Shown here in pieces: positions 55,742 to 56,167 of a stretch of 56,167 bases of DNA (positions within the stretch are counted from its first letter, which is position 1; each line of letters starts with the position of its first letter). This DNA comes from JALYUA01 sp038229875 (lineage in GTDB: Bacteria > Acidobacteriota > Thermoanaerobaculia > UBA5066 > Gp7-AA6). Made by a program: the position numbers and the translations under genes. Below the pieces are notes generated by a model. That model saw only the letters and a program-made list of their open reading frames with translations, searched no databases and was not told where the DNA came from. The stretch spans positions 1 to 56,167 of the forward strand of contig JBBROA010000010.1 in NCBI GenBank assembly GCA_038229875.1. The letters are read 5' to 3'.

Positions 55742-56167
55742 TCACTCGTACCGCAGCGCCTCGACCGGGGGCAGCTTGCTCGCCTGGGCGGACGGGATCC
55801 ATCCCGCCAGCAGCCCCGTGACCGTCGCCACCGCGATGCCAATCAGGATGAACGAGGGCTTCACCTGCGCCGGGAAGACCTGGCTCACCGCGAGCGCGAT
55901 GAGCGATCCGAGCGCCACCCCGATGGCTCCTCCCACCGCGGAGAGGAGGGCCGCCTCGAGCAGGAACTGCCAGCGAATGTCACGGCGGCGCGCGCCGAGA
56001 GCGCGGCGGACACCGATCTCCTTCGTGCGCTCGACGACGGAGACGAACATGATGTTGGCGATCACGATCGCGCCGACGACGAGCGAGATGCCTGAGATCA
56101 GGATCATGAGCAGGAATGCGCCGGCGGAAATGTTCTTCCAGAGAGCTTGCAGGATGTCGGCGGTGAC
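55742..56167 (-). CDS. MacB/FtsX-like ABC transporter permease, C-terminal part only
   Basis: The frame is open at the right window edge (about 141 codons visible, start outside). It has the three C-terminal FtsX-type helices (FLLMILISGISLVVGAIVIA, LSAVGGAIGVALGSLIALAV, FILIGIAVATVTGLLAGWIP) and IMFVSVVERTKEIGVRRALG-ARRRDIRWQFLLEA, ending in ALRYE like its two neighbours. It is a more distant paralogue. Three permeases in a row suggest a multi-part or redundant efflux system whose ATPase is probably encoded further right. Confidence 0.88.
   Translation of the reverse strand, partial: VTADILQALWKNISAGAFLLMILISGISLVVGAIVIANIMFVSVVERTKEIGVRRALGARRRDIRWQFLLEAALLSAVGGAIGVALGSLIALAVSQVFPAQVKPSFILIGIAVATVTGLLAGWIPSAQASKLPPVEALRYE

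Overview
The window is GC-rich, densely coding bacterial DNA (56.2 kb, about 60 genes). It looks like an aerobic, respiring bacterium of the Acidobacteriota or a close relative. The evidence is a GWxTD-domain protein, a class II (B12-dependent) ribonucleotide reductase, an alternative complex III joined to a caa3-type oxidase, MqnD of the futalosine menaquinone route, MglA/MglB polarity genes, and Tat-exported molybdoenzymes. The taxonomic placement is inference.

Layout. 1-5.3 kb: start of nrdJ (minus, runs off the left edge), a small unknown protein, a MarR regulator next to msrP with a shared operator motif, a secreted protein, and erpA with its own promoter and terminator. 5.3-9.9 kb: a decayed gene remnant, DinB-like, VTT membrane, DUF547 and GWxTD proteins. 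9.9-12.8 kb: a GlcD-type FAD/Fe-S oxidoreductase broken by an in-frame TGA. 12.9-25.7 kb: one long run of overlapping genes, actABCDEF - small membrane protein - SCO - coxBACD, which encodes a complete quinol-to-oxygen chain. 25.8-40.4 kb: housekeeping and transport genes (EamA, free-Met-sulfoxide reductase, UPF0173, SirB1-DUF2203, M20 peptidase, Na+ symporter, MFS, outer-membrane protein, amidohydrolase, 3-hydroxyacyl-CoA dehydrogenase, mqnD). 40.5-46.5 kb: a 23-residue lysine-rich peptide gene with structured leader and terminator, then a PadR-headed cluster for a periplasmic PaoABC-like molybdenum aldehyde oxidoreductase. 46.5-52.4 kb (minus): ECF sigma/anti-sigma pair, SRP RNA, dnaX-ebfC-recR, mglB-mglA, and tRNA-Ser. 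52.5-56.2 kb (minus): DUF971 and three tandem MacB-like permeases.

The most unusual signal is a dispersed intergenic element of about 220-290 bp, in five good copies (5881-6175, 9611-9850, 28119-28332, 33721-33942, 52913-53152) plus one degenerate copy beside tRNA-Ser (52214-52303). All lie in the same orientation. They share several nested hairpins whose arms change in compensating pairs between copies, and the right end runs directly into the TAA stop codon of the opposing gene in three copies. Other signals: degenerate 7-bp-period tracts in many spacers, often overlapping stop codons; -10 boxes only 6-8 nt from start codons, suggesting leaderless mRNAs; an 18-nt inverted copy of the tRNA-Ser 3' end; and an 86-bp identical block shared by two paralogous permeases.

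All calls rest on reading the sequence and recalled family features; no database search was run.
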